A stretch of 64,000 nt of DNA, from contig NZ_JAIQXU010000004.1 of NCBI RefSeq assembly GCF_020166395.1, positions 1-64,000 on the forward strand, read 5' to 3'. The stretch comes from Deinococcus betulae. Its GTDB lineage: Bacteria > Deinococcota > Deinococci > Deinococcales > Deinococcaceae. The position numbers were made by a program, and so were the translations under genes. The notes below the pieces were generated by a model. It was not told the origin of the DNA and searched no databases. It saw only the letters and a list, made by a program, of their open reading frames with translations. Shown here in pieces: positions 8,547 to 17,531 of this stretch (positions are counted from its first letter, which is position 1; the number at the start of each line of letters is the position of its first letter).

Positions 8547-10045
8547 GGTAGGGTCAGCGGCAGGGGCGTGTTGTACATCCAGGTGTTGGCGGTGGTGGCC
8601 CCGCCGCCCAGCGAGCCTTCAAAGCTCCAGCCCCACGCAAACAGGCCCCCGTCCTGCCGGCGGCCCACCTGATGCAGCGCGCCCACCGCCAGGTCGGCCA
8701 TGTTCTTCAGGTTGGGCAGCTTGTCGCTGGGTTCGTCCAGGTCGGCGTATACCGCCCCGGTGCCGGCCATGTCGCCGTACATTCCCCAGTCGCGCAGGCT
8801 GCCGTCGGCCAGGCGCAGGTAACTGGTGTTGCCGTTGGCGTAGACGTTGACAGCCCGCAGGGTCTCGGTGCTGGGCAATAGGCGCGGCGACAGCACGTTG
8901 CCCGGCCAGGCCTCGGGCTTGCCCTTGAACTTCACGCCGTTGAACCCCACCTGGCTGTTGGCGTTGAGGCCCCAGACATAGACCTTGCCCTCGCTCGTCA
9001 GGGCCAGCACATGGTCGCGGCCAGCGGCGATTTCGGTGACGACCACGCCGGCAGGCAGCGGCACCAGCAGCGGACTGGCCTGCACCGCCGCCGCGCTGCT
9101 GACACTCCCCTGCCCCAGGTTGGCGTACTGGTTGCGGCCCCAGCCCCAGACTTGGCCCTTGTCATCCAGGGCGTAGGAGGATGCAGAGCTCGCCAGCACC
9201 TGCACCACGCGGCCGGGCCGGGCGTCGCCCCACACGACCAGCTCGGGGGTGGCGCGCGCCGCGCTGCCGCCGTCTCCCAGTTAGCCGCTACTGTTTAGGC
9301 CGAAAGCCCAGACGCCACCGTCCTCGGCCAGGACCAGCGTGTGACTGTAGCCCGCCGATACCTGCGCGGCGGCCGGCAAACCCGCCACCTTGCCAATGTC
9401 CAGGCGGCAGTTGTTGGTGCCGGCGCCGCAATTGGCGCGGCCCTGCGTTCCGCGTCCCAGTTGCCCATTCGTGTCGTCGCCCCAGCTGTAGAGCGCGCCG
9501 CCTTCGGCAATCGCCAGCGACTGGTTCTGGTTAAAGGCCAGCGCCACGAAGGGGGCCGGCGCCGTGATGGCGGTGGGGCTGACCGGGTGATCGGCCGAGG
9601 CCGCCAGCGTGGTCGTCTTGCCCAGCCCAGTCTGGCCGAAGTTGTTGCGGCCCCAGGTGTACAGCGCGCCGCCCTTCAGCGCCCCCGAGTGAGACCCGGC
9701 GGCCGCCACGCTGCGCCCCAGGGCAATCTCGGCCTGAGCGGCGGCTGTCTCGCCCTGATTATCGGTGGCGGTCAGGGTGATGGTGTTCGTGCCAGCCTTC
9801 AGCGGCACGGTGACGGTATATGCAGTGCCGTTCAGGGTGGCGGCGTGGCTCTTGCCGTTCACCTGGGCCGTGACGCTTTGAAGGCTTCCGTCGCTGTCCG
9901 ACGCCTGGCCCGTCAGGGTCACCTGCGTGCGCTGCACGGTGGCCGCCGGGGCAGTCAGGCTCAGGGTGGGCGGGGTGTTGACGACGGTACCGCAGGCGCT
10001 CAGGGCCAGCGTGAGGGCAGCAAAGGTGGGGAGAAAAGGGCGCAT
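8543..10045 (-). pseudogene. RCC1-repeat lipoprotein interrupted by an in-frame stop
   Basis: One reading frame runs from an ATG at 10045 (AGGAG ribosome site; MRPFLPTFAALTLALSAC lipoprotein signal) to 8543, broken only by TAA at 9281-9283. After an Ig-like segment (ANDGSLQS/LKAGTNTITLTATDNQG style) come RCC1 repeats such as LYTWGRNNFGQTGLG, LYSWGDDTNGQLGRG and VWAFGLNSSG-stop-LGDGG. The stop falls exactly where every other repeat has the conserved Gln, so a single C-to-T change of CAA would explain it. The part upstream encodes about 254 residues and the part downstream about 245 more with further repeats. It is a recent nonsense allele, a sequencing error, or a read-through site. The stop overlaps the di-heme oxidoreductase start, so loss of translation here may lower its expression. 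Confidence 0.8.
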
Positions 10046-10216
10046 AGAAACTCCTGGCTGGCCGCTCGGTGGCCAGTCCTTGAAAGGTAGTGATTGAGGT
10101 GACTGAACAGAAGGGAGGCAGGGTCTGATATGGATTCCGTCTGGTTCGTTGATACAGGGGAAGATCGCCACTGTGTCAACTCCACGCCCGGAACCCGTTT
10201 GTCTCCTCCCCTCTCT

Positions 10217-10270
10217 GCTCGGATTCAGTCGTTTTTGTCAACGGTTGAACCGGCGTCCATCTGAAGTCTG
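10217..10270 (+). repeat. Intergenic repeat, copy 2
   Basis: CTCGGATTCAGTCGTT then AACGGTTGAACCGGCGTCC and CTGAAG. The two arms TTCAGTCGTT and AACGGTTGAA form an imperfect hairpin. The core is shared with the copies at 5076, 17331 and 59874. GGAACCCGT at 10190 also precedes the core, as in copy 4. It lies in the gap between FTR1 and the RCC1 gene. Confidence 0.6.
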
Positions 10271-10287
10271 CTCCGCCTAAAGGAGAG

Positions 10288-10323
10288 AAAGGGGGCGGCT
10301 TAGGGCGACAAAGCCGCCCCTTT
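10288..10323 (-). terminator. Rho-independent-type terminator of the FTR1 operon
   Basis: GGGGCGGCTT at 10292-10301 pairs perfectly with AAGCCGCCCC at 10311-10320, extended by A/T flanks on both sides (AAA at 10288, TTT at 10321). It overlaps the FTR1 stop codon at 10300-10302. Confidence 0.7.
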
Positions 10324-12570
10324 GCGCTTGCGGGCCAGTTCGCGCTCCTTGATGGTTTCGGCGGCAAAGAAAGACCCGATCACGGCGGCCACCGACAGCA
10401 CCTGTAGCAGCACACCTTCCCAGGTGGCGTGCAGACCCAGCCACAGCCCCGCCCAGCCAGGAAAGGCAATGGGCAGGGGATGCACGGGCAGCCAGCCCAC
10501 CAGTTGCAGCGTGTGAACTGTGTTGCCGACCATCACGCCCAGGACGGCGCAAATCAGCATGCCGGTCCAGACCAGCAGCTTTTTCATGGGCAGTCGCGCC
10601 TGCCACCTAAAGACCAGGGCGCCGACGCCCAGCACCGCCCCTAGCCCCAGCGCTGTGCCTGACAGCACCGCCCCCGGCCCGGCCTGCAGTACCAGCGACT
10701 GCAGGAACAGCACGGTCTCGAAGCCCTCACGGTAGATAGAGGTAAAGCCCAGCACCGCCAGGCCCCACCACTGGGCGCGCAGCGCGGGGCCGCCGTGCGT
10801 CAGTTCGTGTTTGTGCTTCTGAAAACTGGCCATACGGTCCGTCCAGTACACCTGATGGAAAAACCAGTTCATGATGAGCAGCAGCACGGCGATGGCCACA
10901 AGACTGACCACTGCTTCCAGCTTCTCGCCGTAGCGCCCCAGCAGCGACAGAGTGCGCTGCATGACCAGCCAGGTGGCGACGGTGGCCACCCCGGCCCCCG
11001 CTGCGCCCAGCCACATGGGACGGCGCAGCCGCACCAGATGCCCTTTGCGCAGGCTGCCCATCAGGGCCGCCAGAATCAGCACCGCTTCCAGGCCTTCGCG
11101 AAAGACGATGATGCCCGCGTTCGTGGCGATAGAGGCGGGCGCCACCTCGGTCCCCAGAATCCGGGCGACCTGAGCCAGCGTGCGCTGCAACTCGGCGCGC
11201 GTGGCCCGGAAGTCGCCCTCCGCGGCCCGGTCCCGGATCAGGGCCGCCAGCCCTCTGGGCTTGGTGCCGTTCCAGAGCAGGCTTTCCAGCTCGACCTTCA
11301 GGTCGGGGTTAAAGACGGCGATACGGGCCTCTGTGCCGCTTTCCAGCAGCGAGTAGGCGTCCAGGCGGGCAGTTTCGGCCGCTGCCCAATCGCCGGCCTG
11401 GGCCGCCGCGACCACCGCGTCCAGCTGGGTGCGCACCACATCCAGGTCGGCCCCCGCGTTCGTCTTCTGCCACTCGGCGGGCACGGCGGCCCTGGCCTGG
11501 GTCGTCAGCGCGCCCACCTGCCTCTCCAGGTCACTAGGCGCCAGCACCACCTTGGCCATCTGCGGCGCCGAGAGGGCCGCCGAGAGGGCCGTCAGCCCCG
11601 CGCCCAGGTCACGGCTCTGCGCCTGGTCAGGCAGCAGCGGCGCGAGGTCGGCAAAGGCAGTCACCGCGCCGGCTAGGAAGGTGCGGGCCTCGTTGACCTC
11701 GACCTCCTGCGTCACCAGCGCCCGGCCAGCGTCAACCTTGACGCCGCGCCCGTATTCCACCGGCACCAGCGACAAGAAGCGCAGCAACTGGGCCGAACGG
11801 GCGTTGCGCTCGCGTTCGCTCAGGGGCGCGGCGCGGAACCCTTCCAGCAGGGCCTGCACCTGCGGCAGCGTGGCAGGCAACCCGTTCAGGGCGGCCTGGA
11901 GCCGCCCGGTCTGCGCTGCGCCGCGCTGCTCGGTATGGGCCGGGGCCAGCAGGGCGAAATAACCGCTGGCCAGGCTTTTTTGCTCGGCCGCCAGGGTGCG
12001 GAAGCCGAGGGCCTGGGACCGCCCCAGTTCCCGCAGGGCGTCGTTCAGGCGCGACTGGTAGCCGTCCAGCACATCGGCGCGCACGGCCTTTAAGGCGTCG
12101 GCAGGCGAAAGCTGACCGCGCCCCAGGGCTTCTACCGCCTCAGTTGCGTCGGCGCCCAGCCGGGTCAGGCTGCTGGCCACCCGGAATTCGCGCACGGCCA
12201 GCCAGTCGCGGGCCTCATCGGCACTGCCGGCCTGCACACTGGCTTCCAGCTGGCGGTGGGCGCCGGCCAGCAGGGCCGTCCACGCCTGCGCTCTGGCCTG
12301 GGCCAGGGCCGGTTCATTCCCGGCCAGGGCGGCGCGCTCGGCGCGGGTCAGGGCCGCTTCGACAGGGGCGGCGCCGGGCGTCAGGGCCGGGCGCAGCACC
12401 GCAAAGGCGCCCCGCGCCTCGCGCACCAGACCGGCGGCGGCGGCGCGGTCAAAGCCCACTTCCAGCCCTGCCTCGGCCAGCCGGGCGCGCACCGTCTCGG
12501 CGGGGGTCGCCAGGTCAGTGGCGCCGGCCAGACCCAGCAGGAACAGGGGCAATAGCCAGGTGCGGTTCAC
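10300..12570 (-). CDS. FTR1-family iron permease with long N-terminal domain
   Basis: 756 residues. A signal peptide (MNRTWLLPLFLLGLAGA) is followed by about 450 residues of helical extracytoplasmic domain, then a seven-helix FTR1 permease. Both iron-binding REXXE motifs are present: REGLE near residue 490 and REGFE near residue 612. Yeast Ftr1 and bacterial EfeU use these to carry ferric iron across the cytoplasmic membrane after an oxidation step. The GTG start at 12570 overlaps the stop of the imelysin-like gene by 4 bases, so the two are coupled, as EfeO and EfeU are. No EfeB peroxidase is nearby; the di-heme protein at 7215 may supply the redox step. The last ~10 codons are basic (ELARKRKGA) and cytoplasmic. 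Confidence 0.88.
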   Translation of the reverse strand: MNRTWLLPLFLLGLAGATDLATPAETVRARLAEAGLEVGFDRAAAAGLVREARGAFAVLRPALTPGAAPVEAALTRAERAALAGNEPALAQARAQAWTALLAGAHRQLEASVQAGSADEARDWLAVREFRVASSLTRLGADATEAVEALGRGQLSPADALKAVRADVLDGYQSRLNDALRELGRSQALGFRTLAAEQKSLASGYFALLAPAHTEQRGAAQTGRLQAALNGLPATLPQVQALLEGFRAAPLSERERNARSAQLLRFLSLVPVEYGRGVKVDAGRALVTQEVEVNEARTFLAGAVTAFADLAPLLPDQAQSRDLGAGLTALSAALSAPQMAKVVLAPSDLERQVGALTTQARAAVPAEWQKTNAGADLDVVRTQLDAVVAAAQAGDWAAAETARLDAYSLLESGTEARIAVFNPDLKVELESLLWNGTKPRGLAALIRDRAAEGDFRATRAELQRTLAQVARILGTEVAPASIATNAGIIVFREGLEAVLILAALMGSLRKGHLVRLRRPMWLGAAGAGVATVATWLVMQRTLSLLGRYGEKLEAVVSLVAIAVLLLIMNWFFHQVYWTDRMASFQKHKHELTHGGPALRAQWWGLAVLGFTSIYREGFETVLFLQSLVLQAGPGAVLSGTALGLGAVLGVGALVFRWQARLPMKKLLVWTGMLICAVLGVMVGNTVHTLQLVGWLPVHPLPIAFPGWAGLWLGLHATWEGVLLQVLSVAAVIGSFFAAETIKERELARKRKGAALSP

Positions 12571-13574
12571 TGAAGTTTGACCCCAACCAGCGCCGCCGCC
12601 TGCGTGATGCGGCCCGTGATGGCCGTCGCGCGGTTCTGGGCCTCACGCTGAAGCTGCTCGGCCTGCTCGGGGGTGTAGCGGCGGGTTTTTTCGCGGGCCA
12701 CCAGCTTGTCCACCAGGGCGGCGAGGTCATTCAGGCCCGTCAGAATCTGGCCATCCAGCGCGGCGCTCTTGGCCTTCACGTCGGGGCTCAGGCCACGGTA
12801 CATGGCCTGCCACGACGACACGTTGCCGCGCAGGTCACTCAGGCGCGAAATGACCACGAAGTCCTGGCGCTGACTGCGGGCGCCCAGCACAAAGGGGCTG
12901 GACTTCCAGTCTTCAAAAAACACCGGCCCGACGGTGGGCACGTTGCCGACCAGTGCGCCAAACACGTCCTCGCGGGTGGGGGTCCAGGCCGCCGCGGCCT
13001 TTTGCAGGCGCCCACTTTCGCTGTTCAGGAGGTTGGCTGCGGCTTTCAGGACGTTCGCGTCGGGCAGCAGGTCGCCAAAGTCGGCCTTGCCGTTCCCGTT
13101 CACGTCGGCCTTCACGCCGCTGCTGAAGGTGGGCACGGTGCCCCACAGCGCGCCCTCGTTGACCCCGAAGAGGTTGCCGGGCTTTTGCAGCACCTTGCCG
13201 CTGGGCAGTTTGAGGTCAAAGGGCACGGCGTCCTCGCCCTCACTGGTGCCGGCGTCCAGAATCACGTCGAACTCGCCCAGAACGTCCACGCCCGCCACGA
13301 TGCCTTCAATGTCCTCGTAGGCGGGGCTGGCTTTCTGCCAGGCGGCGCGGGCGGCTTGCAGGGCGGCGCGGGCCTGTGTATTTCCGGTCAGCGTCTTGTA
13401 ATTGAAGTTGGCGGCCTTGGCCAGCGCGTAGTAGCGGTCGGCGGCCTGGCTGAGGGCCTGGGTCCCGGCTAGCTGCGTCCCAATCTTGCCGCTGAGGTAG
13501 GTCTTGACGCCGCTGAGGTCGGCCGCCGCCGCTGTGGTGCCCAGAGCAAGGGCGAGGCTTAATGCCAGTTTCAT
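12567..13574 (-). CDS. Imelysin/EfeO-like periplasmic iron-uptake protein
   Basis: 335 residues with an N-terminal signal peptide (MKLALSLALALGTTAAAA). The helical body shows imelysin-type features: RAAWQKASPAYEDIEGIV near residue 80 and EFDVILDAGTSEGEDAVPF near residue 105. The short ADVNGNGKADFGDLLPDAN segment resembles a calcium-binding loop. Members deliver or bind ferric iron outside the membrane for FTR1 permeases. It is the first gene of a two-gene operon with FTR1. The promoter reads TTGACT, 17 bases, TAAGTT, and the ATG follows the -10 by only 6 bases, so the mRNA is probably leaderless. A small palindrome AACTTAGTT overlaps the -10, as expected for metal-dependent repression. Confidence 0.82.
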   Translation of the reverse strand: MKLALSLALALGTTAAAADLSGVKTYLSGKIGTQLAGTQALSQAADRYYALAKAANFNYKTLTGNTQARAALQAARAAWQKASPAYEDIEGIVAGVDVLGEFDVILDAGTSEGEDAVPFDLKLPSGKVLQKPGNLFGVNEGALWGTVPTFSSGVKADVNGNGKADFGDLLPDANVLKAAANLLNSESGRLQKAAAAWTPTREDVFGALVGNVPTVGPVFFEDWKSSPFVLGARSQRQDFVVISRLSDLRGNVSSWQAMYRGLSPDVKAKSAALDGQILTGLNDLAALVDKLVAREKTRRYTPEQAEQLQREAQNRATAITGRITQAAALVGVKLQ

Positions 13575-13576
13575 AA

Positions 13577-13609
13577 GGTAAACTTAGTTAAACCGAGCGA
13601 TTAAGTCAA
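13577..13609 (-). promoter_or_regulatory. Leaderless promoter of iron-uptake operon with overlapping palindrome
   Basis: On the minus strand: -35 TTGACT (13604-13609), 17-base spacer, -10 TAAGTT (13581-13586), then 6 bases to the ATG at 13574. AACTTAGTT (13581-13589) is an odd palindrome with A/T-rich flanks covering the -10. A Fur- or DtxR-type repressor site is likely but unproven. Confidence 0.6.
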
Positions 13610-13695
13610 CATTAAGACACTGAGGGGGCCTGGTCTCAGGCTGCTCAGGGCCCTGCTGGGCCGGTCTTCTACGAATCGGCGCCCTCCCGAAAAGA

Positions 13696-13757
13696 TTCGA
13701 TATCGAACTTCTCAGGCTAGATCCAAACTTGACTATTCCAGTCGGGTTTGTCAGATT
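13696..13757 (+). promoter_or_regulatory. Siderophore operon promoter and palindromic operator
   Basis: TTCGATATCGAA at 13696-13707 is a perfect 12-bp palindrome. TTGACT at 13729-13734 is a good -35, and 17 bases later CAGATT (13752-13757) is a weak -10. Part of this region is conserved in the decayed copy near 6868. Iron-responsive control is inferred. Confidence 0.45.
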
Positions 13758-13804
13758 CCAGCAGGCCGTTCCTGTCCTTCCGGAACTCTGGCCCCTGGTG
13801 CCCT

Positions 13805-14533
13805 ATGGCTCATAGTCCCTGCGTCCTCTCCCTGCCAGACGTCACGTCTTCCCTTCACCTGTTGCTGGGCCGCCTCTCCCGCTTCACCGACGCGCCGCTG
13901 CAGCTGGCCGGCATGGAGGTGGCCGGGCAGAGGGTCTGGACCGTCCATAGTGGTGACCTTCCGGGCACCGGATTGGTCGCTGTGCCCGCCCAGACGCCGC
14001 CCTTACCGCCCCTGCCCCCCCATGCCCACGCCCGCCGGCGCCAGGAACAGGCCGCTGGCCGCACCTGCGCCGCCGTGGCCTTGCGGCGCGCTGGCTGGAC
14101 CGGCTCTCTGTCGCTGGGCAGGGGACCGGGCGGCGCCCCCACCTGGCCCCCAGGCTTCAGCGGGTCGCTGGCTCACAGCGGCGCGCTGGCGCTGGCGGTA
14201 ACTGGCCCCAACACGCTGGCCCTAGGGCTGGACCTGGAAGAGCGCTCGCCGCTGCTGTCCGGGCCGGCTCTGCTGCGCCATGTGCTGCGAGAAAGTGCCT
14301 TCAAGGCCGCGTTTCCCACCGCACAGATGCCGTTTGACCCGGCGGCCTTCGCCGTCACCGTCCTGACCCCAGACCGGGCCGAGCTGACCCTGACCCGCAC
14401 CCTGGCCCCCGGCTGGACGCGCGGCCAGCGCCTGCAGGCGGTCTGGGCGCAGACGACCGGGCACCTGGCCGCCCTGACCTGCCAGCCTCTTCACCCTCTT
14501 TTTCAGGACCCTGTGTCTCAGGAGTTGCCATGA
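13805..14533 (+). CDS. 4'-phosphopantetheinyl transferase, EntD-like
   Basis: About 242 residues from ATG 13805. A TTG at 13748 in the same frame would add 19 residues but falls inside the predicted promoter, and the decayed copy at 6868 aligns from the same ATG (CCCTATGGCTCA). The enzyme attaches phosphopantetheine from CoA to the carrier domain of DhbB. EntD-type motifs are visible: FSGSLAHSGALALAV, the metal-binding GLDLEERSPL, and the helix RESAFKAAFP carrying the catalytic Glu/Lys. It is the first gene of the siderophore operon; the next gene starts inside its last codons (ATGA). The high Pro/Arg linker around residues 75-95 is unusual. Confidence 0.82.
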   Translation: MAHSPCVLSLPDVTSSLHLLLGRLSRFTDAPLQLAGMEVAGQRVWTVHSGDLPGTGLVAVPAQTPPLPPLPPHAHARRRQEQAAGRTCAAVALRRAGWTGSLSLGRGPGGAPTWPPGFSGSLAHSGALALAVTGPNTLALGLDLEERSPLLSGPALLRHVLRESAFKAAFPTAQMPFDPAAFAVTVLTPDRAELTLTRTLAPGWTRGQRLQAVWAQTTGHLAALTCQPLHPLFQDPVSQELP

Positions 14534-15696
14534 GTCTGCCCTTTCCCCTGCCCGCCCCTCACCGCCCTGCCGGGTCGCTGGCTCCGTTTGTCTGGTATTC
14601 ACCCACCACCTCGTTAGAAGCCCAGGACCTCTGGAACCTGGCATGTCCGGCGGGGCTGCCTCTGGGCGACCAGGGCCGCTTTCTGCTGCGGGCCGCCGGG
14701 CAAAGCGGCGCGCGCGGGGCGGCGCTGGTGGGCGCCATTCCCTTTGACCCGCTGGAGGCCGCGACCTTACGGATGGCGCCGCAGCCGCGCTGGGGCCTGC
14801 CCCGGCCCCCGGCCCCCCTGACCCCGGCCCCCCTGGCCGCCGTGCGCGGCCTGACCTCGGTGCCCAGCGGTGCTGACTACGAGGCGCTGGTGGCGCGGGC
14901 GGTCGCCGCCCTGCAGACGGGCCTGCTGGACAAGGTGGTGCTGGGCCGGGTGCTGCACCTGGACCTGGCCGGGCCGCTGGCGCTGGCGCCGCTGGTCGCG
15001 CAGCTGGCCGGGCAGAACCCGGCGGGCTACACCTTTGCGCTGGAACTGGCGCCTGACCGGCATCTGCTGGGGGCCAGCCCCGAACTGCTGGTGAGCAAAC
15101 GCGGCCCCACGCTGCGGCTGCGGCCGATGGCCGGCACACGCCCGCGCCTGGCCGACCCGGACGCCGACGCGGCCCAGGCCGCCAACTTGCAGGCGTCGGG
15201 CAAGGACCTGGCCGAGCACGCGCTGATGGTGGACGCCATCCGCGCTACCCTGGCGCCGCTGTGCCGCCGCCTGGAGGTGCCGGCGGCGCCGCAGGTCATC
15301 TCGGCGGGCACCCTCTGGCACCTGGCCACACCCATCGTGGCGGAGCTGGAAGACCCGGCCTGCACGGTGCTGGACGTGGTCGAGCGGCTGCACCCTACCC
15401 CGGCTGTGTGCGGGGTGCCGCAGGGGGCCGCACACGACTTTATCGGGACCCACGAGCCGGGGAACCGGGGGCTCTTTGCCGGCGCGGTGGGCTGGTGCGA
15501 CGCCCAGGGCGACGGCGAGTGGGCCGTGACCATCCGCTGCGCCGAGGTGACGCCGCAGCAGGTGCGGCTGTTTGCTGGGGCGGGCGTGGTGGCGGCCTCG
15601 GACCCGGCGAGCGAGCGGGCCGAGACCGCGGCCAAATTCCGCACCATGCTGGGCGCCCTGGGCGTGCAGTCGGGCGAAGAGCTGGGGGCGCTGTGA
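14530..15696 (+). CDS. dhbC: Isochorismate synthase, DhbC/EntC type
   Basis: A 388-residue member of the chorismate-utilising enzyme family. It converts chorismate to isochorismate, the first committed step to 2,3-dihydroxybenzoate. Visible landmarks are LLDKVVLGRVLHLDL, LLGASPELLVS, RLRPMAGTRPR, the long metal-binding C-terminal part with HPTPAVCGVP, and FAGAGVVAASDPASE with the terminal Glu/Asp set. It overlaps the PPTase by 4 bases (ATGA) and dhbE by 4 bases (GTGA). The dedicated isochorismatase and dihydroxybenzoate genes downstream support siderophore rather than menaquinone synthesis. Confidence 0.93.
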   Translation: MSLPFPLPAPHRPAGSLAPFVWYSPTTSLEAQDLWNLACPAGLPLGDQGRFLLRAAGQSGARGAALVGAIPFDPLEAATLRMAPQPRWGLPRPPAPLTPAPLAAVRGLTSVPSGADYEALVARAVAALQTGLLDKVVLGRVLHLDLAGPLALAPLVAQLAGQNPAGYTFALELAPDRHLLGASPELLVSKRGPTLRLRPMAGTRPRLADPDADAAQAANLQASGKDLAEHALMVDAIRATLAPLCRRLEVPAAPQVISAGTLWHLATPIVAELEDPACTVLDVVERLHPTPAVCGVPQGAAHDFIGTHEPGNRGLFAGAVGWCDAQGDGEWAVTIRCAEVTPQQVRLFAGAGVVAASDPASERAETAAKFRTMLGALGVQSGEELGAL

Positions 15697-17312
15697 CGGC
15701 GGCCCCGGACTTCACCCCCTGGCCCGCCGAGGTTGCCCAGCTGTACCGCGACCTGGGCTACTGGCAGGGCGAGCCGTTTGGCGCCTGGCTGCGGGGTTTG
15801 GCGGCGCAGTACGGCCGCCGCACGGCCCTGGTCTACGGGGAACAGGAGGTGTCCTACCGCGACCTGGACGCCCGCGCCGACCAGCAGGCGGCCCATTTTG
15901 CCGCGCAGGGGCTGGGGCAGGGCGACCGCGTGGTGGTGCAGCTGCCCAATACGCCCGAGTTCTTTGACGTGCTGTTTGGCCTGACCCGGCTGGGGGCGCA
16001 GCCCATTCTGGCGCTGCCGGCCCACCGCCAGAGCGAGATTGGCTATTTCTGCACCCACGCCGAGGCCGCCGCCTACATCGTTGCAGACCGCCACGCGGGC
16101 TTTGATTACCGCCCGCTGGCGCGCGCCGTTCAGGCCCAGGCTCCCAGTTTGCGGCAGGTCTTCGTGCTGGGCGAGCCGGACGAATTTGTGCCCCTGACGC
16201 CGCCGGACGACCTGGCACCGTTCTCTGCACCGGCGGTGTCGGCGTCGGACCTGGCCCTTTTTCAGCTGTCGGGCGGCAGCACCGGCACCCCCAAACTGAT
16301 TGGGCGCACGCACGACGATTACCTGTACAGCGTGCGGGCCAGCGCCGAGATCTGCGGCCTGTCCCCCGAGACGGTTTACCTGGCCGCGCTGCCACTGGCA
16401 CACAACTTCCCGCTGTCCTCGCCGGGCACGCTGGGGGTGCTGCACGCGGGCGGCCAGGTGGTCATCGCGCCGCAGCCCACGCCGGACGTGGCCTTTGACC
16501 TGATTCGGCGGCGCGGCGTCACCATGACGGCCCTGGTGCCGGCCCTGCTGCTGGTGTGGCTGCAAGCGGCGCGGCGGGACCGCTCGGCCCTGGGCTCGCT
16601 GGCGCGGGTGCAGGTGGGCGGCGCGCCCCTGAGTCCCGACGTGGCCCGTCAGGTGCCGGAGGTGCTGGGGGCCGAGGTGCAGCAGGTCTTCGGCATGGCC
16701 GAGGGGCTGGTTAATTACGTGCGCCCCGGCGCTGACCCTGACGCGGCCTATACCACGCAGGGCCGACCCATCAGTCCCCACGACGAGGTGCGGGTGGTGG
16801 ACGACCAGGACAGAGACCTGCCCGACGGCACGCCAGGACACCTGCTGACGCGCGGGCCCTACACCATTCGCGGGTACTTCCGCGCGCCCGACCACAACGC
16901 GCGGGCCTTTACCCCGGACGGGTTTTACCGCACGGGCGACATCGTGACCCGCTGGCCCGACGGCGCCCTGACCGTCAGCGGCCGCCACAAGGATCAGGTG
17001 AACCGGGGCGGCGAGAAGATTGCCGCCGAGGAGATCGAATACGCCCTGCTGGGTCACCCGCAGGTGCAGAACGCCGCGCTGGTGGGCGTGCCCGACCCGC
17101 TGCTGGGCGAGCGCAGCTGCGCCTTTGTGCAGCCGGACGGCCCGGTGACGCCGGGGCTGACCCTGACCCTCAAACGGCACCTGCACAGCCTCGGCCTGGC
17201 CACCTACAAGATTCCTGACCGCATCGAATTCCTGCCCGAGTTGCCCCGCACGGCCTTCGGCAAGATTGACAAACCCGCCCTGCGCGCACTGGCCCAGGCC
17301 CGGCTGGTCTGA
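15693..17312 (+). CDS. dhbE: 2,3-dihydroxybenzoate-AMP ligase, DhbE/EntE type
   Basis: The GTG at 15693 overlaps the dhbC stop (GTGA) and gives 539 residues, the usual EntE length; the much longer open frame upstream is only a shadow of dhbC. It is a free-standing adenylation enzyme that activates 2,3-dihydroxybenzoate and loads it onto the aryl carrier domain of DhbB. Core motifs are present: LSGGSTGTPKLIGRTH, the VFGMAEGLVNYV substrate region, FYRTGDIVTRWPDG and GRHKDQVNRGGEKI, with the C-terminal PRTAFGKIDK lysine. Followed by a 219-base gap with a repeat, then dhbB. Confidence 0.94.
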   Translation: MTAAPDFTPWPAEVAQLYRDLGYWQGEPFGAWLRGLAAQYGRRTALVYGEQEVSYRDLDARADQQAAHFAAQGLGQGDRVVVQLPNTPEFFDVLFGLTRLGAQPILALPAHRQSEIGYFCTHAEAAAYIVADRHAGFDYRPLARAVQAQAPSLRQVFVLGEPDEFVPLTPPDDLAPFSAPAVSASDLALFQLSGGSTGTPKLIGRTHDDYLYSVRASAEICGLSPETVYLAALPLAHNFPLSSPGTLGVLHAGGQVVIAPQPTPDVAFDLIRRRGVTMTALVPALLLVWLQAARRDRSALGSLARVQVGGAPLSPDVARQVPEVLGAEVQQVFGMAEGLVNYVRPGADPDAAYTTQGRPISPHDEVRVVDDQDRDLPDGTPGHLLTRGPYTIRGYFRAPDHNARAFTPDGFYRTGDIVTRWPDGALTVSGRHKDQVNRGGEKIAAEEIEYALLGHPQVQNAALVGVPDPLLGERSCAFVQPDGPVTPGLTLTLKRHLHSLGLATYKIPDRIEFLPELPRTAFGKIDKPALRALAQARLV

Positions 17313-17330
17313 GACGGATGCTGTCTGTAA

Positions 17331-17476
17331 CGCCAACAACTCGGCAAAGCGCCGAGGTGCGAACGCCACGCCCGTCAGCCCATTTGTGTTCCTTCTGTGC
17401 TGCGCCGCTCTGTGAGGCCCTCCGGCCGGATTTCACCGTTTTCGCAAACGATTCAATTGGCGCCGGTCTGAACTGA
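17331..17476 (+). repeat. Intergenic repeat, copy 3
   Basis: Starts CGCCAACAACTC as in copy 1, includes the hairpin CTCGGC-AAAGC-GCCGAG (17341-17357), then the core CGGATTTCACCGTT, AACGATTCAATTGG, CGCCGGTCTGAACTGA. It occupies the only sizeable gap inside the siderophore operon, between dhbE and dhbB. The hairpin could act as an intercistronic stem. Confidence 0.6.
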
Positions 17477-17531
17477 CAGTGCTGGCCTCCGGTTCGCCTT
17501 TTCCTCCTCTCCCCAGTTCTCAAGGAGCCCC

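Noticed and set aside
13748..13804. TTG start for the PPTase
   Set aside because: It lies inside the predicted -35/-10 spacer; homology with the decayed copy supports ATG 13805.
15027..17369. 780-residue minus-strand frame opposite dhbE
   Set aside because: It is a high-GC shadow of dhbE and dhbC; low-complexity Gly/Arg/Gln composition and no domain.
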